Below, piece after piece: positions 13,100-13,913 of a stretch of 13,913 nucleotides of DNA (the stretch's first letter is position 1; each line of letters opens with the position of its first letter). Source of the stretch: an uncultured Bacilli bacterium. Its GTDB lineage: Bacteria; Bacillota_I; Bacilli_A; RF39; UBA660. The position numbers were made by a program, and so were the translations under genes. The stretch is taken from assembly GCA_947629075.1 (NCBI GenBank), contig CANRCI010000030.1, positions 1 through 13,913 of the forward strand. The letters are read 5' to 3'. Under the pieces are notes generated by a model. That model saw nothing but the letters and a program-made list of their open reading frames with translations, ran no database searches and had not been told where the DNA came from.

Positions 13100-13913
13100 A
13101 GTTATCAAGAACCTCGCTAATTCTTTAGGGTTTTCGTAATTGTAGATAATGTCATAAATCAGATCAATAATAGGAATATCTACCTCTTTATCTTTAATTA
13201 ATTTATAAATAGATTTTAAGGTGTACAATCCTTCGATAGTTGTCGTCTTCATGTATTCGTTTATCTCTTTAGTCTTTTTACGACTACCGATTAGTTGTCC
13301 AAATTTAAAGTTACGACTCTTTGGACTAGTAGCAGTAAGTAGTAGATCACCAAATCCAGCAAATGATAAAATCGTTTTTTCGTCGCCACCAAGAGCTTTG
13401 ATTAGCGATTTGATATCGTGAAGAGCTTCCGTTACAAACATAGCTTGGGTCGATTCGGGATAACCCAAACCATCTAGGATACCTGCAGCAATCGCAATGA
13501 CATTTTTAATCGAACCACATATTTCGATACCGATTATATCAGTAGTTGTCCTAAGTTTTAGGGTATCGGTCTCTAAAGTATTGCGAACGAGTCTTTCCGT
13601 TTCTTTATTCTCGGTAGCGAGCGACAAACCAATCGGCGCATATGACGCAATATCGACTGCAAAAGATGGACCGGAAATGACGGCGATGTTTTTAGTCTTG
13701 ATATGGCGGTAGACAATGTCATAGACAAAAGAACAAGTATCTCTTTCGATTCCTTTAGAGGCGATTAAAATGTGTTTATTAGTAAGGGGATACTCCTTTA
13801 ACATTAGAGCGATATCGTCAACAAAAGCTGCGGGTACGGCGATGACGATCAAATTGGCATCTTTAATGCACTCGAGCATATCGGTTGTTATCTTAATGTG
13901 TTTGGGAAGCTTT
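13091..13913 (-). CDS. gpsA: NAD(P)-dependent glycerol-3-phosphate dehydrogenase, N-terminus outside window
   Basis: The reading frame stays open to the window edge, giving 273 residues of a protein usually about 330; the missing part is the N-terminus with the GxGxxG dinucleotide-binding motif. The in-frame ATG at 13879 is internal: the codons before it (KLPKHIKITTD) fit the family. Visible motifs are IVIAVPAAFV, the SKGIE segment, ISGPSFAVDIA, the catalytic-Lys region ICGSIKNVIAIAAGILDGLG and the GFGDLLLTATSPKSRN loop. The enzyme reduces dihydroxyacetone phosphate to sn-glycerol 3-phosphate in the cytoplasm for phospholipid synthesis. The segment after DGLG reads YPESTQAMFVTEAL rather than the common G.N..A.L.T, a variation of the family. 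The terminator overlaps its stop codon. A neighbour such as plsY or der upstream is common but not visible. Confidence 0.93.
   Translation of the reverse strand, partial: KLPKHIKITTDMLECIKDANLIVIAVPAAFVDDIALMLKEYPLTNKHILIASKGIERDTCSFVYDIVYRHIKTKNIAVISGPSFAVDIASYAPIGLSLATENKETERLVRNTLETDTLKLRTTTDIIGIEICGSIKNVIAIAAGILDGLGYPESTQAMFVTEALHDIKSLIKALGGDEKTILSFAGFGDLLLTATSPKSRNFKFGQLIGSRKKTKEINEYMKTTTIEGLYTLKSIYKLIKDKEVDIPIIDLIYDIIYNYENPKELARFLITKE

Overview
The window is AT-rich (very roughly 30% GC by eye) and uses the standard bacterial code: Trp is TGG, and TGA ends the response-regulator gene. Shine-Dalgarno sites are strong (AGGAGG, AAGGAG, AGGTG), GTG/TTG are possible starts, terminators are short hairpins with T-tracts, and most promoters have an extended -10 (TGnTATAAT-like). 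Together with the gpsA, MMPL, TetR and two-component proteins this suggests a low-GC Bacillota, perhaps a gut lineage near Erysipelotrichia/RF39. The lineage is inference; no rRNA or marker gene settles it.

Left part (1-5470): accessory-looking genes, several with their own promoter. A terminator-like hairpin, or alternatively a frameshifted small membrane ORF on the minus strand, lies at 10-136. Two divergent genes (216-920 minus, 1054-1893 plus) both show a Cys-His-Asp transglutaminase-like triad. A two-gene unit follows (2056-3244): a trypsin-like serine protease with no signal peptide, then a 120-residue unknown protein starting one base after its stop. Next come an uncharacterised gene (3437-4056) broken by a frameshift at an A6 run, a short DUF4932-like protein (4119-4358 minus), and an exported YHYH-domain protein with two cadherin-like beta-sandwich domains and a C-terminal anchor (4553-5467).

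Middle part (5531-10963): a 1287-residue RND/MMPL exporter whose second extracytoplasmic loop is expanded by eight tandem repeats of about 80 residues, divergent from a TetR-family regulator. A perfect 16-bp palindrome between them is the likely operator. A small unknown protein and a Nudix hydrolase of Ap4A-hydrolase type follow.

Right part (10965-13913): a two-component system on the minus strand, with an OmpR-type response regulator and a sensor histidine kinase overlapping by ATGA, then the 3' part of gpsA, which runs off the window edge.

No tRNA, rRNA, CRISPR array or insertion sequence was recognised. No gene-free stretch exceeds 300 bases. The items most worth a second look are the protease plus small-protein pair, the two poly-A frameshifts, the repeat-expanded MMPL protein, and the palindromes at 4453-4477 and 9477-9492.
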